Of a DNA stretch of 64,000 bases, positions 53,497 to 62,547 are shown in pieces (within the stretch, counting starts at the first letter, position 1; each line of letters begins with the position of its first letter). The stretch covers positions 310,001-374,000 of the forward strand of contig JAEWUC010000005.1 of NCBI GenBank assembly GCA_023397505.1, read 5' to 3'. The stretch is from Bacteroidota bacterium. Its GTDB lineage: Bacteria > Bacteroidota > Ignavibacteria > Ignavibacteriales > Melioribacteraceae. The notes under the pieces were generated by a model. The model made no database searches. It was not told where the DNA came from and was given only the letters and a program-made list of their open reading frames with translations. The position numbers and the translations under genes are program-made.

Positions 53497-54909
53497 ATGA
53501 ATACTATATCGCAAAGTGAACTAGACTCAAAGGGATTCTACAAGTTATCATGGCTTACACGCATTGGATTTGGAGCGGGTGATTTGGCACAGAATCTCAT
53601 TTATCAAACAGTTGCTACTTATTTACTTTTTTTCTACACGAATGTTTTCGGTATTGACCCGGCGGCCGCAGCTTTTATGTTCTTGATCGTGCGATTAATT
53701 GATGTTTTATGGGATCCGTTTGTTGGTGCTTTTGTTGACAAGAGAAACCCGAAACTCGGAAAATATCGTTCATATTTGATTATTGGCGGAATTCCTCTCA
53801 CTGGTCTTGCTATCCTTTCTTTTTGGAATGGGTTTTCAGGACAACTCTGGTATGCTTACATTACATATGTTTCCCTTTCTCTCTTTTATACACTGGTAAA
53901 TGTACCGTATGGCGCATTAAATGCATCGCTTACGCGGGATACAGATGAAATTACAACATTAACTTCTACTCGTATGTTCATGGCAAACATGGGTGGTCTT
54001 GCCGTCCAATTCGGTATACCGGCTATAATTCAGCACATCTCACCGGATAATGATTGGTCAAAACCCGCTGCATCATCTGCATGGTTTATTGTTATGTCTA
54101 TTTATGCAATTGTTGGTTTCGGATTATTGGTTTATTGTTTTTCACAAACAAAAGAACGCGTCGTTATGGATTCCGATAAAATGGATACCGTAAAGTATTC
54201 GGATCTCTTTACAGAGTTCATTAGGAATAGACCGCTTCGCATTTTGGCTTTCTTCTTTATAACAGCGTTTGCTATGATGGCTGTCGCCAACTCCGCGTCT
54301 GCTTATTATATGCAGTATAACATCGGACAAGCGCATGCGCTTCCAATTTTTAATGCTTTGGGTTCAATTCCAGCATTTATATTCATGCCTCTTGTACCGG
54401 CAATTAAACGGGCAATAGGTAAAAAGAGAATGTTCTATGTCTTTTTGCTAATTGCAATTATCGGTATGATAATGCTGTATGTAATCTCTGTAACATCTCT
54501 AAAGAGCGAATTATGGCTCATTTATATCGCACAGTTTATAAAATCAACAGGTGTTATTGTTGCAACAGGTTATATGTGGGCATTGGTGCCGGAAGTGATT
54601 TCATACGGAGAATGGAAAACAGGAAAAAGAATTTCAGGAGTGGTAAATGCGTTGACTGGAATTTTCTTTAAAGCAGGCTTTGCTATGGGAGGTGTAATCC
54701 CGGGCGTAGTTTTATCCATGACGAATTTTGATGCTGCAAAGGCGCAGCAAACAGCCAGCGCCCAGCAGGGTATTTTATGGTTGGTTGTTATTATACCTGC
54801 AATCCTTCTTGTATTGGCAATGTATGTTATTTCCAAATATGAATTGGATGATGACAAGATCGATCAGATAAACCGGGAAATTGAAGCCAAACATATGAGT
54901 AATGGATAA
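53497..54909 (+). CDS. GPH-family sugar:cation symporter (MelB-like MFS)
   Basis: The 470-residue protein has twelve transmembrane helices and the GPH family motif RLIDVLWDPFVGAFVDKR with RNPKLGKYRS, whose Asp residues bind Na+/H+ in MelB, and LVNVPYGALNASLTRDTDE in helix IV. Such symporters import glycosides, pentosides or glucuronides. It could take up oligosaccharides produced by the secreted glycosidases of the first 28 kb, but it is 25 kb away and the substrate cannot be told from sequence. A TAGAGGAG ribosome-binding site precedes the start, and a terminator follows. Confidence 0.92.
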   Translation: MNTISQSELDSKGFYKLSWLTRIGFGAGDLAQNLIYQTVATYLLFFYTNVFGIDPAAAAFMFLIVRLIDVLWDPFVGAFVDKRNPKLGKYRSYLIIGGIPLTGLAILSFWNGFSGQLWYAYITYVSLSLFYTLVNVPYGALNASLTRDTDEITTLTSTRMFMANMGGLAVQFGIPAIIQHISPDNDWSKPAASSAWFIVMSIYAIVGFGLLVYCFSQTKERVVMDSDKMDTVKYSDLFTEFIRNRPLRILAFFFITAFAMMAVANSASAYYMQYNIGQAHALPIFNALGSIPAFIFMPLVPAIKRAIGKKRMFYVFLLIAIIGMIMLYVISVTSLKSELWLIYIAQFIKSTGVIVATGYMWALVPEVISYGEWKTGKRISGVVNALTGIFFKAGFAMGGVIPGVVLSMTNFDAAKAQQTASAQQGILWLVVIIPAILLVLAMYVISKYELDDDKIDQINREIEAKHMSNG

Positions 54910-54942
54910 GCTGATTAAATTAAATGGTAATGTTATTAATAG

Positions 54943-54972
54943 AAGGGCGTTTTTTAATCAAACGCCCTTTTT
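54943..54972 (+). terminator. Rho-independent terminator after the symporter gene
   Basis: AAGGGCGTTT (54943-54952) pairs with AAACGCCCTT (54960-54969) around a seven-base loop, followed by TTTTTC on the plus strand. It lies 34 bases after the symporter stop. The 220 bases between it and the AraC gene at 55193 hold no gene. Confidence 0.88.
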
Positions 54973-55192
54973 CAATTAATTAAACGAGTTAATGTTCGTC
55001 TCGATACTGGTATTTGAAATTTCCACATGCCTCGTCGTAAAAAATTGAGACTAACTCGATTCGTGCTTTATATGCTTCGGTTTTCAAGATATAAATTTAT
55101 CTGATCGGGTGAAGAAGAAACTAAATGTTTTTCGATAAATTTTATTGATATTACATTCATGCTACACTTAAATTTACCGTTAAAAATATTAT

Positions 55193-56344
55193 ATGAATTT
55201 CAACTCGATAGAAATACTAAGTCTTATTACTTGGTTCCAACTTTGTTTGTTGGCATTTGTTCTTATCGTTTATAAAAAGGGGAAACGCTCAGGCAATTTA
55301 TTGCTTGCGGGATTTCTGTTCGCTAATTCAATCTTGCCCGCGCATCATTTTATTATTCTTTTTAACTTGTTTCCGGCCTACTGCAATATTTATATACAAA
55401 TTTTCGGCAGTGCTGCTTATTCTCTATTACTCCCGTTACTCTACCTATACATTTTATCATTATGTGATTCTTCATTTAGATTAAAGCCGACACATCTATT
55501 GCATTCATTAACTTATGTTTTTATTGTTCTTTTTTCTTTGATTGTTTTTCATTTAACACAGAAGTCGGCTGCCGATACGTTCCTGTATTTGTATGGCGAC
55601 AATTTCAGAATTAAATGTTTTTATTTCGTAATACACATACAGATTGCTGCTTACTTATTCTTAATATTCAAAAAACTTATTGAATACAACAAGATCATAA
55701 AAGAAAATTATTCTTTTACCGAGAAGATTAATCTTTCATGGCTTCTAATTTTGTTATTTGGATTTACGGCAATGTGGTTTATCAATCTACTTCAATGGTT
55801 AACCGGAATTTTAGGTATTCACTTGGGTGAAGCTAATTATATGCTAACTTTAATTGCTGTTTTTATCAATCTATTATTTGCTCTAACTATTTCTTACAAA
55901 AGTATTGAACAATCGAATTATTTGTCGGGTATTGCTGTGCCGCGTCGTTATATTAATTCGTCTTTAACTCCAGTTGATTGTAAAAACATTATTGATAAAC
56001 TAACTGCAAAAATGGAAGAGGAAAAAATTTACATTAAGCCTGCATTAACTTTGGAAGATTTATCTGCAAGTGTTGGAATTCCGGCACGGCATATTTCACA
56101 ATCTGTAAAGGTTATACTTAAATCTAATTTTTACGATTTTATTAACAAATACCGTGTTGAAGAATTCAAACGCAGATTAATTGAAGAATCTTCTCAGCAC
56201 CTTTCTTTTATTGCCTTAGCTTATGAAAGCGGGTTTTCTTCTAAATCGGTTTTCAACTCCGCATTTAAGAAATATGTTGGTATAACTCCAAAGGAATATT
56301 GGAACAGTACGGTAAAGAAACAAGACAAGACAATAACTTCTTAA
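55193..56344 (+). CDS. Membrane-anchored AraC-family transcriptional regulator
   Basis: The 383-residue protein has about seven transmembrane helices in residues 1-235 (LITWFQLCLLAFVLIVYKKG, LSWLLILLFGFTAMWFINLL, ANYMLTLIAVFINLLFALTI) and a C-terminal AraC-type double HTH (LTLEDLSASVGIPARHISQS, FIALAYESGFSSKSVFNSAF, VGITPKEYW). Proteins with this architecture are common in Bacteroidota and are thought to sense signals through the membrane part. It lies between the sugar symporter and the secreted propeller gene, so a role in controlling one or both is possible. No ligand is known. Confidence 0.9.
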   Translation: MNFNSIEILSLITWFQLCLLAFVLIVYKKGKRSGNLLLAGFLFANSILPAHHFIILFNLFPAYCNIYIQIFGSAAYSLLLPLLYLYILSLCDSSFRLKPTHLLHSLTYVFIVLFSLIVFHLTQKSAADTFLYLYGDNFRIKCFYFVIHIQIAAYLFLIFKKLIEYNKIIKENYSFTEKINLSWLLILLFGFTAMWFINLLQWLTGILGIHLGEANYMLTLIAVFINLLFALTISYKSIEQSNYLSGIAVPRRYINSSLTPVDCKNIIDKLTAKMEEEKIYIKPALTLEDLSASVGIPARHISQSVKVILKSNFYDFINKYRVEEFKRRLIEESSQHLSFIALAYESGFSSKSVFNSAFKKYVGITPKEYWNSTVKKQDKTITS

Positions 56345-56448
56345 TTTCCCTTCGAAAAACAGGTTCTGATTCCGGCAAAAGGACGATTTCAAATCATTTT
56401 CGTAATATTTTCGCTCCACATTATTAATAATTTCCGGGGGAAAACCTT

Positions 56449-57711
56449 ATGAAAAAGTTCCTATCTGTACCGCAAATCTTCATAAACTCTTCATTAAAAA
56501 AATCATTAAAGAACTTAATCTTTATTCTAATTTGTAGTATAATATTTTCTACAACTATAACAGCAAAAGCCAATCATGTTTTTAAAATAGATGATAATCA
56601 CAATTTTTCCGGTTCTCTTAAGTGTGAAATGTTCTTAAAAATTTTGGGTAATCGCTCATTTGGTTTAACAAATGATAATAATGGTAATATTTACTTTACA
56701 ACAGGTGACGGCTCGGGCAATGGCGTTTTAAAAAAAATATCTCCCGATGGTTCGATTTCAACAATTGCATCTTTTAAAGGTAGTTTTATTGGACCGGGAC
56801 TATCCATTGATAAAGACGGATTTTTTATAATACCAATTGGAAACAATGTTATAAAAGTTAGCACCGAAGGTGATGTAACCACTCTCTTTTCTACAGAAGC
56901 GTTGGGGATAAAGCGTGCAATTAATTTAGCGCTTGATAATAAAAACAATATCTATATAGTTGATGATATAGCTTGCAAAGTTTTTAAAGTCGACAGTTTA
57001 TTCAACGGTTCTATCTTTATTGATAATCCATCATCTTTAGAAAAACCATTTGGTTTAATGGATATGAGTTTTGATAAGGACTATAAAAATGTTTACCTCG
57101 CCGAAAGCGAACGCGGACGAATCCTAAAATACTCTTTAAATGAAAATGGGCTGCCGGACAAAATGGAGATATTATATGATAATAGTAGTTTTGGAATTCT
57201 CTCCAATATTGCAATTGATGAGGATGGATCGATATACATTGTTCCCTATAACGGCAACAGATTAATAAGAATTAAAGACACCGAAGTTATAGAATATGAA
57301 TTAACCGGCACATCGGGCGTATTGAATGTATTTTTCAGCAATACTACCGATGGACGAATTCTTTTCATTTCAGGTTCCGCCGGTATATTTAATGTAAATC
57401 TATCAAATATTACTTCAGCCTGCAGTGGGCAGGGTATGCTTGAGAAATATCAGCTTCATCAAAATTACCCGAATCCATTTAATCCATCTACTAAAATAAG
57501 CTACCATTTACCAAAGGATGCGCATGTTTGTTTAAAAATCTATGATATTCTTGGTAATGAAGTAACTACAATAATAGATGAATTTAAAGGGGCAGGTAAA
57601 TACGAGTTTAGTTTTTCAACAAAAAATTTTATGCTTGGCAGCGGGGTTTATTTTTACAGATTAATCGCTGGAAATTTTTTTGAGACAAAGAAAATGATTC
57701 TAGTAAAATAA
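56449..57711 (+). CDS. Secreted beta-propeller protein with type IX secretion C-terminal domain
   Basis: The 420-residue protein has an N-terminal signal peptide (through TTITAKA). Residues about 65-335 contain repeated FGLT/NGNIYF/ISPDG-type segments (GNIYFTTGDGSGNGVLKKIS, KNNIYIVDDIACKVFKV, GSIYIVPYNGNRLIRI), consistent with an NHL/SMP-30-like propeller. Residues about 340-420 form a type A sorting domain: LHQNYPNPFNPSTKISYHLP and SGVYFYRLIAGNFFETKKMI. This directs export through the type IX (Por) secretion system and anchoring at the cell surface. Substrate of the propeller is unknown. It is the best phylogenetic marker in the window. Confidence 0.9.
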   Translation: MKKFLSVPQIFINSSLKKSLKNLIFILICSIIFSTTITAKANHVFKIDDNHNFSGSLKCEMFLKILGNRSFGLTNDNNGNIYFTTGDGSGNGVLKKISPDGSISTIASFKGSFIGPGLSIDKDGFFIIPIGNNVIKVSTEGDVTTLFSTEALGIKRAINLALDNKNNIYIVDDIACKVFKVDSLFNGSIFIDNPSSLEKPFGLMDMSFDKDYKNVYLAESERGRILKYSLNENGLPDKMEILYDNSSFGILSNIAIDEDGSIYIVPYNGNRLIRIKDTEVIEYELTGTSGVLNVFFSNTTDGRILFISGSAGIFNVNLSNITSACSGQGMLEKYQLHQNYPNPFNPSTKISYHLPKDAHVCLKIYDILGNEVTTIIDEFKGAGKYEFSFSTKNFMLGSGVYFYRLIAGNFFETKKMILVK

Positions 57712-58026
57712 ATACCTGATAACTACGTGTACTAAATCTCAATTAACAGAATCTGTAAAAAAATATTCAAATGAGAAAACAGAAATAACCACTTACAATA
57801 GTGCGTCTTTAAGAATATTCCGGACTTAAAAAGGAAGCTTATTCGGTTATCTTTTTACTTAATCGGAATTTTCGATGAATTTTTATAGATGTAACAATAT
57901 TTGCACAAGTTTTTATGTGCGTAAAATATTGCTTGTTTAATTCTTTCTAAACAAACAACTTGCAAACTCGTAAACATTTGTTAAAACATGTAATAACTTT
58001 AACCACTACACTAAATTCGGAAGTTG
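57712..58026. other. Intergenic region between convergent genes
   Basis: No gene is seen in these 315 bases, which separate the end of the secreted propeller gene (plus strand) from the end of the histidine kinase gene (minus strand). No strong hairpin terminator was found; AT-rich stretches dominate. Confidence 0.5.
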
Positions 58027-59235
58027 TTATTTTACTCTTTTATTGATATCAAAGTTCATTGGTAATTTTACAGAGAATGTGCTGCCTTTTCCGAACTCAC
58101 TTTCAACATTAATTTTTCCGTTGTGCGCTTCGGTTATTCTTTTTACAATATATAAGCCCAGACCGCTGCTCTTTTCGCCGGATGTGCTTTTTACACTGGT
58201 CTTTTGAAACGGCTTGAAAAGCAATTCCAAATCTTCCTTGCGCATACCCTGACCTTTATCCTTAACCTTTATCTCAACTTCTTCATTCTTCCGCAATAAC
58301 TCAATAAGTACTTCCGAGCCGGGGTATGAAAATTTAATTGCGTTCGTAATTAAATTGATTATTAACTGGTGAATTTTGAATCTGTCGATTACTAAATTAA
58401 TCGGCTTGTCTTCCAGCAAAACTCGTAAAAGTATATTTTTTTTTGAGGCAAGATGTTTGTTTGCTTGCACAATCTCTTCTATTAACTCGGACAAATTTAC
58501 TTCCTCAAGTTTTAAAGATATACCCCCTGTTTCAATTGATGAAACATCCAAAAGATCAGTTACCAAATTGAGCATAAAAGCACTTGAGGATTTTATTTGA
58601 CTTATAAAGTCGGCCTGCTCTTCGCTTAAGTTGTCCGACCCGTCTTCAAGAAATTCGCAGTAATTTATAATTACTCCGAGCGGGTTTCTTAAATCGTGCG
58701 CCGCCATTCCAATAAACTGATTTTTAATTTTATCAAGATTTGCAAGCTCAACATTCTTTTTACTTAACTCCCTTTGTACTGCTACCAACTCGTTATTCAA
58801 ACGGCTAAGTTCTTCCAAATAATAAGTATCGGCACTTGAATTTATTTTTTGAGTACCTTTAAATTTCTCGAGCTCCCGTATTTTATTTATTTGCTCGTTG
58901 TTTATCAACATTAACTCTGTAACAAATTTCTGGAAGTCCAGTTTTGTGCGCGAGCCGAATATCGTAATTGTATTTTCAACAATTACTCCGCTGAAATTCA
59001 ATCGCTCATAATTGTATTCGGGCTTTAATGTAAATTCCGCACCGAATGATACTTTGTTCTTCTTAATCTCAACCAAAAAATCCAATATGCCCCCGATGGA
59101 ATCCGCATTGAATAAATCTACGAACATCCTTCCTTCGGCTTTATTCAGATTTATGTCTATATCGTTATGGTTTATTTTTAGAATACTTCCGTCTAAATCG
59201 CAGACAAGAAGAATTCCTTCCATAATAGATGTCAT
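58027..59235 (-). CDS. PAS-like sensor histidine kinase
   Basis: The 402-residue kinase has no transmembrane helices. Residues 1-100 look like a PAS-type sensor domain (GILLVCDLDGSILKINHND). A coiled coil (about 110-170) leads to the HisKA domain with phospho-acceptor His180 in IGMAAHDLRNPLGVIIN, then the ATPase: N box HQLIINLITNAIKF, G1 box VKDKGQGMRKED, G2 SSGLGLYIVKRITEAH. It starts 6 bp after the stop of the B12-binding protein gene, so the two are cotranslated. Since it lacks an obvious input of its own beyond the PAS domain, the B12 protein may be its sensor. No response regulator is encoded alongside. Confidence 0.92.
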   Translation of the reverse strand: MTSIMEGILLVCDLDGSILKINHNDIDINLNKAEGRMFVDLFNADSIGGILDFLVEIKKNKVSFGAEFTLKPEYNYERLNFSGVIVENTITIFGSRTKLDFQKFVTELMLINNEQINKIRELEKFKGTQKINSSADTYYLEELSRLNNELVAVQRELSKKNVELANLDKIKNQFIGMAAHDLRNPLGVIINYCEFLEDGSDNLSEEQADFISQIKSSSAFMLNLVTDLLDVSSIETGGISLKLEEVNLSELIEEIVQANKHLASKKNILLRVLLEDKPINLVIDRFKIHQLIINLITNAIKFSYPGSEVLIELLRKNEEVEIKVKDKGQGMRKEDLELLFKPFQKTSVKSTSGEKSSGLGLYIVKRITEAHNGKINVESEFGKGSTFSVKLPMNFDINKRVK

Positions 59236-59241
59236 TTAATT

Positions 59242-60294
59242 TTATCCGCCGATTAATTTATCTGCTAATTTAATTGCCGAAAGTGCGTCTTCGGCATAAC
59301 CGTCCGCACCCATTTTTTTCCATAAATTTTTAGCGAGGTTAAAGGGGTATCCGCCGACAATTATTTTTAAATCCTTTAAATCGGCATAACTTCTAATTTT
59401 CTTTATCAAATCATCGACCGATTCAAGATTGAAAGTCATCGTTGCGGAAACAGCAAGAATATCCGGTTTATGTGTTTCGATTTCTTTTATCAAACTGCTT
59501 TGCGGTGTATTGGCGCCGTAATAAAATGAATTCCAACCTTCCATCTCGAATAAATCCGCTATCATTCTCGGTGCTAATTCGTGCAGCTCGCCGTTAATGC
59601 ACGATACGATAATGCTTTTATTTTTCCTTGTGCCATTAAAAATATACGGGTACAACTGGGACATTATCATCTGCGTGGCGGCGGTTATAAAATGTTCCTG
59701 AGCTACCGAAATTTTACGTATCTGCCAAAGCCTGCCAGTTTCCTTTTGAGTTGCCTGGAATAAATTTAAATATATATCCTTTATCGAAACACCGGAATTC
59801 ACCAAATCCATAATTATTTTATACGCCTCTTGTTTATCGCCGTCAATCAATTTTTTTAAATATGCCTCTGCATTATCTTTCAATGGATTTGCGCACACTA
59901 AAAACGAGTCAGGCACACCGGGTTCGCTTTTGTATTTTTCTATTCCTTCCTTAATAAATTTAGTTGTTACAACCGACATTTCAGCCGGCAAATATTGCGC
60001 TATTGTATCGCTTAAGATATCCAGGTTATCTACAATTTCTTCTTCTGTAATAGGCAGGTTCACGAAAAATGTTTTTAACCAAACGATATATTCGTTAAAC
60101 AACGCGGGTTCGTCAACATAAATGGATTCGGCTAAGTAGCTTAAATGGAAACGAGTGTCTTCCAAATATAATTTTACCTGTTCCTCGCCGTACTTCATTT
60201 TAAGTTCTGGTTTTTTACTGAAATGTTTCTCGAGTAAAATCCCGGGTAATGTCTCTCTTAAATCTTTTATCCTTTGCGATATAACCGCGTTCAT
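59242..60294 (-). CDS. B12-binding protein with W-x9-EH photoreceptor motif
   Basis: The 350-residue protein has an N-terminal helical region (1-130), a B12-binding four-helix bundle (about 135-220) and a Rossmann B12-binding domain (about 226-350). Trp190 followed by nine residues and Glu200-His201 (RLWQIRKISVAQEH) is the W-x9-EH motif of the CarH/LitR light-sensing cobalamin domain. His238 in NGELHELAP matches the lower cobalt ligand of E/DxHxxG, with Ala241 in place of Gly. There is no DNA-binding domain, unlike CarH. It is followed 6 bp later by a histidine kinase, suggesting a light- or cobalamin-responsive signalling pair. Methyltransferase corrinoid proteins are the main alternative. 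Confidence 0.87.
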   Translation of the reverse strand: MNAVISQRIKDLRETLPGILLEKHFSKKPELKMKYGEEQVKLYLEDTRFHLSYLAESIYVDEPALFNEYIVWLKTFFVNLPITEEEIVDNLDILSDTIAQYLPAEMSVVTTKFIKEGIEKYKSEPGVPDSFLVCANPLKDNAEAYLKKLIDGDKQEAYKIIMDLVNSGVSIKDIYLNLFQATQKETGRLWQIRKISVAQEHFITAATQMIMSQLYPYIFNGTRKNKSIIVSCINGELHELAPRMIADLFEMEGWNSFYYGANTPQSSLIKEIETHKPDILAVSATMTFNLESVDDLIKKIRSYADLKDLKIIVGGYPFNLAKNLWKKMGADGYAEDALSAIKLADKLIGG

Positions 60295-60309
60295 AACTTC
60301 CTTTAATTT

Positions 60310-60777
60310 TTAATCCAAGTAAAAAAATACCGCGCCTTCGTTTTTTCCGTTGTTTATTTTTGTGCGGAAGATTTCATCCATTTTAACTTCATACGATTTG
60401 GGATCCAGATACCGCGCAATAATTTCAACCGAATTGTCATCGTAAATTCTAATCTTTATATAATTGTAAACGTAACCGTACTTGGGATGAGAAATTAAAA
60501 CTGTTTCCGATGCCGATATAAAAGCTGCATCGTTTTTTATCGATCCCTTTCCGAAATACTCGAATGTTTCCAACTCCATTCCTCCTATCGCTTCCGGAGG
60601 GATTTCTTCTTTGCCTTCAACGAACAATTTGCAATTGCCGTAATGAATAATAGCTCTAACTTCTGCGCCTGCTTTTATATTATCGAAAATTTCGGCGAAA
60701 GATTTTAATTGTAACGGCTGGCAATTGTGATTTGAAACAAATACGAAAAGTAAAACTGCTAAAAATTTTTTTGTCAT
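60310..60777 (-). CDS. Secreted VirK-like protein of unknown function
   Basis: The 155-residue protein has an N-terminal signal segment (MTKKFLAVLLFVFVSNHNCQ), possibly a lipobox at Cys19. The mature part (AEIFDNIKAGAEVRAIIHYG, ISHPKYGYVYNYIKIRIYDD, IIARYLDPKSYEV) recalls VirK-family (PF06903) proteins, whose function is unknown. It is the upstream gene of a three-gene operon with the B12-binding protein (15 bp gap) and the histidine kinase. Why a secreted protein joins a cytoplasmic sensor pair is unclear. Confidence 0.6.
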   Translation of the reverse strand: MTKKFLAVLLFVFVSNHNCQPLQLKSFAEIFDNIKAGAEVRAIIHYGNCKLFVEGKEEIPPEAIGGMELETFEYFGKGSIKNDAAFISASETVLISHPKYGYVYNYIKIRIYDDNSVEIIARYLDPKSYEVKMDEIFRTKINNGKNEGAVFFYLD

Positions 60778-60793
60778 TTATTTCAATTGTTAA

Positions 60794-60950
60794 TTATTCG
60801 AACATTTGTTTGTAATAGTATTTGTATGGAATAGTAAATGTAAATTTTGTTCCTTTGCCCATTTCGCTTTCCACATTAAATTTCCCGTTTAACATTCGCA
60901 TAAACTCGGTGCAAATTGTTAATCTATGAATACTGCTGTAATTTTGTAAA
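60794..60950 (-). pseudogene. Remnant of a histidine kinase ATPase C-terminus
   Basis: On the minus strand, ending at the stop codon 60794-60796, the frame reads LTICTEFMRMLNGKFNVESE and continues GKGTKFTFTIPYKYYYKQM. This is the end of a HATPase domain just after the G2 box, where the family has GLGLTICREFVEMLGGK. No N-terminal part is present; the upstream bases are out of frame. It lies next to the B12/kinase operon and may be the debris of a second kinase gene. Confidence 0.65.
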
Positions 60951-61204
60951 GCATTCTTCTGAGTATTGCCATCATATCAAAATCGCTTTCAATTATAAAC
61001 GTGAACATGCGAATAATTCAATTGAGCTAATCTATATAACGGAATTGGAAAAGAGATTTGTTCGTAATTTTAATTGTGCATTACGCGTTTTGGTTACAAT
61101 TAAAAATACTATGTAGAATGTAAGCAAAACATCAATTATTAAATTATAACTAAATATATTGATCACAGTATAAACCGAAGTTTAAAATTCTTTAAGAGAA
61201 TTAT

Positions 61205-62128
61205 CTATAAAGATTTTCTTTTCTCTTTGAAAAACTCTATACCGCTGTTAAAAAGCTTTTTTTCATCGGGTTTAAGATTAACCGCAGAAAAATATACAGT
61301 GTCCAACGCTCTTGTGTTAAGATGACGTACTGCATCTGTAATTTCCTCTTCGTACTTTTTACAGTCCTGCTTTACAACTTTGTAAAAACACAAAAAAGCT
61401 TTAACATTTATTATTGGAATTGTTGTTCTGCTGTTGGCAAGGAATAACAATTCAACTATTAATTCTTTTGGATGGAGATTACAAATATCAATTACTGCTT
61501 CACCGGCTTTTTTTATAATATTCAGCAAATGCAATCTTTTAAGCGTTTCGTTTTCAGCAATTAACAACAATCTTTCAACGCTGCTTTTCGCTATTTCCAA
61601 ACTCTTCGTGTCGCGCTGTATTTCGTTTTCAATTGCTTCATCAAGCACTTCTGGTAAAAGCTCCTTTATTCTCCTGCTCTTTTCAATGTTATCGTGCGAT
61701 TGCACCAACGCGATATCAAGCATCAGTTGCCAATCTTTTAAATATATAAGTTCCTCAACCGAGTAGTCGCCCTTTTTCCTCAACTTCTGTTTCAGCGACT
61801 CTTCCTTTTTTAACTGTTGAATTTTATTTGTCTGCTCGGATTGACGTTCATTTGTAGCTTCATAAACAGCTATTTTAATAAATGATTCGTTTTTTACGAC
61901 CGATACACCTTCATATGTAAGTTCTTTTACTACTTTTATCGCGTTTTCTACCGGCACTTCAAGTGCAAACATGAATTGGTTCGGAATTTGGGCAGGAGTA
62001 CCGACTTTTAAAACGTCTTCCTTCTTTTCTGTGTAATATTTTGCAATTATTTTATCAAAGACTTCTTGTGTGGCTTCAAGCTCATGCTTTTTTACAACAC
62101 TAAGTATGGTATATGTATTTTTCATCAA
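61205..62128 (-). CDS. Conserved-looking helical protein of unknown function
   Basis: The 307-residue protein has no signal peptide and no recognised family. The first 90 residues mix strands and helices (NTYTILSVVKKHELEATQEV, ALEVPVENAIKVVKELTYEG), followed by a Lys/Glu-rich coiled-coil stretch (about 100-135) and a helical C-terminal half (VEELIYLKDWQLMLDIALVQ, HPKELIVELLFLANSRTTIP). Two ATGs in a row open the frame. It is monocistronic, on the minus strand, between the kinase remnant and the divergent RRM gene. A cytoplasmic structural or adaptor role is only a guess. Confidence 0.7.
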   Translation of the reverse strand: MMKNTYTILSVVKKHELEATQEVFDKIIAKYYTEKKEDVLKVGTPAQIPNQFMFALEVPVENAIKVVKELTYEGVSVVKNESFIKIAVYEATNERQSEQTNKIQQLKKEESLKQKLRKKGDYSVEELIYLKDWQLMLDIALVQSHDNIEKSRRIKELLPEVLDEAIENEIQRDTKSLEIAKSSVERLLLIAENETLKRLHLLNIIKKAGEAVIDICNLHPKELIVELLFLANSRTTIPIINVKAFLCFYKVVKQDCKKYEEEITDAVRHLNTRALDTVYFSAVNLKPDEKKLFNSGIEFFKEKRKSL

Positions 62129-62547
62129 ATATTTTCTCTTCTAAAAATATTCAAATAAGTTTTATACGAAAATAATATAATCCTACAGTATATATGAGGA
62201 TATTTATCACAAAAAAAATAAAAAATCGAGCAAAAACTAGGAAAATGAAAGACAATTTTTGCCTAACCAAATATTCATAACATTCATTGGCAAAAAATAA
62301 TTTTATCGATTCAAGTAATTTTTATGTGCATGCTTTTCTAATTCTTTTTATATATTTTAATATCGAGAACATTGCTTCTAATCTTTTTTTTGATCGGAGA
62401 TTAAAACTTTGTATAAAGGAATAATCAATTAAAGATTATTAAACTTCTCCGCATTCACATTTCAATTCCAATTCTAATGAGCGGACTCATATAATCGACT
62501 ATTTTGTATTTATTTAGTTAAAGTAATCAATAAAAAAGGAGTATAAA
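62129..62547. other. Long leader region upstream of the RRM gene
   Basis: These 419 bases separate the divergent genes at 61205-62128 and 62548-62889. No gene is visible. About 150 bases before the RRM start could form an untranslated leader, as many cold-induced RNA-binding protein genes have, but no specific structured element was identified. AAAAAAGGAG stands 6 bases before the RRM start. Confidence 0.4.

Noticed and set aside
59242..60900. Cobalamin riboswitch near the B12-binding protein
   Set aside because: No B12-box-like sequence or suitable leader was found; the upstream gene lies only 15 bases away.
60916..61116. Plus-strand open frame of 66 codons
   Set aside because: It lies partly antisense to the histidine kinase remnant and has no domain, signal or ribosome-binding site.
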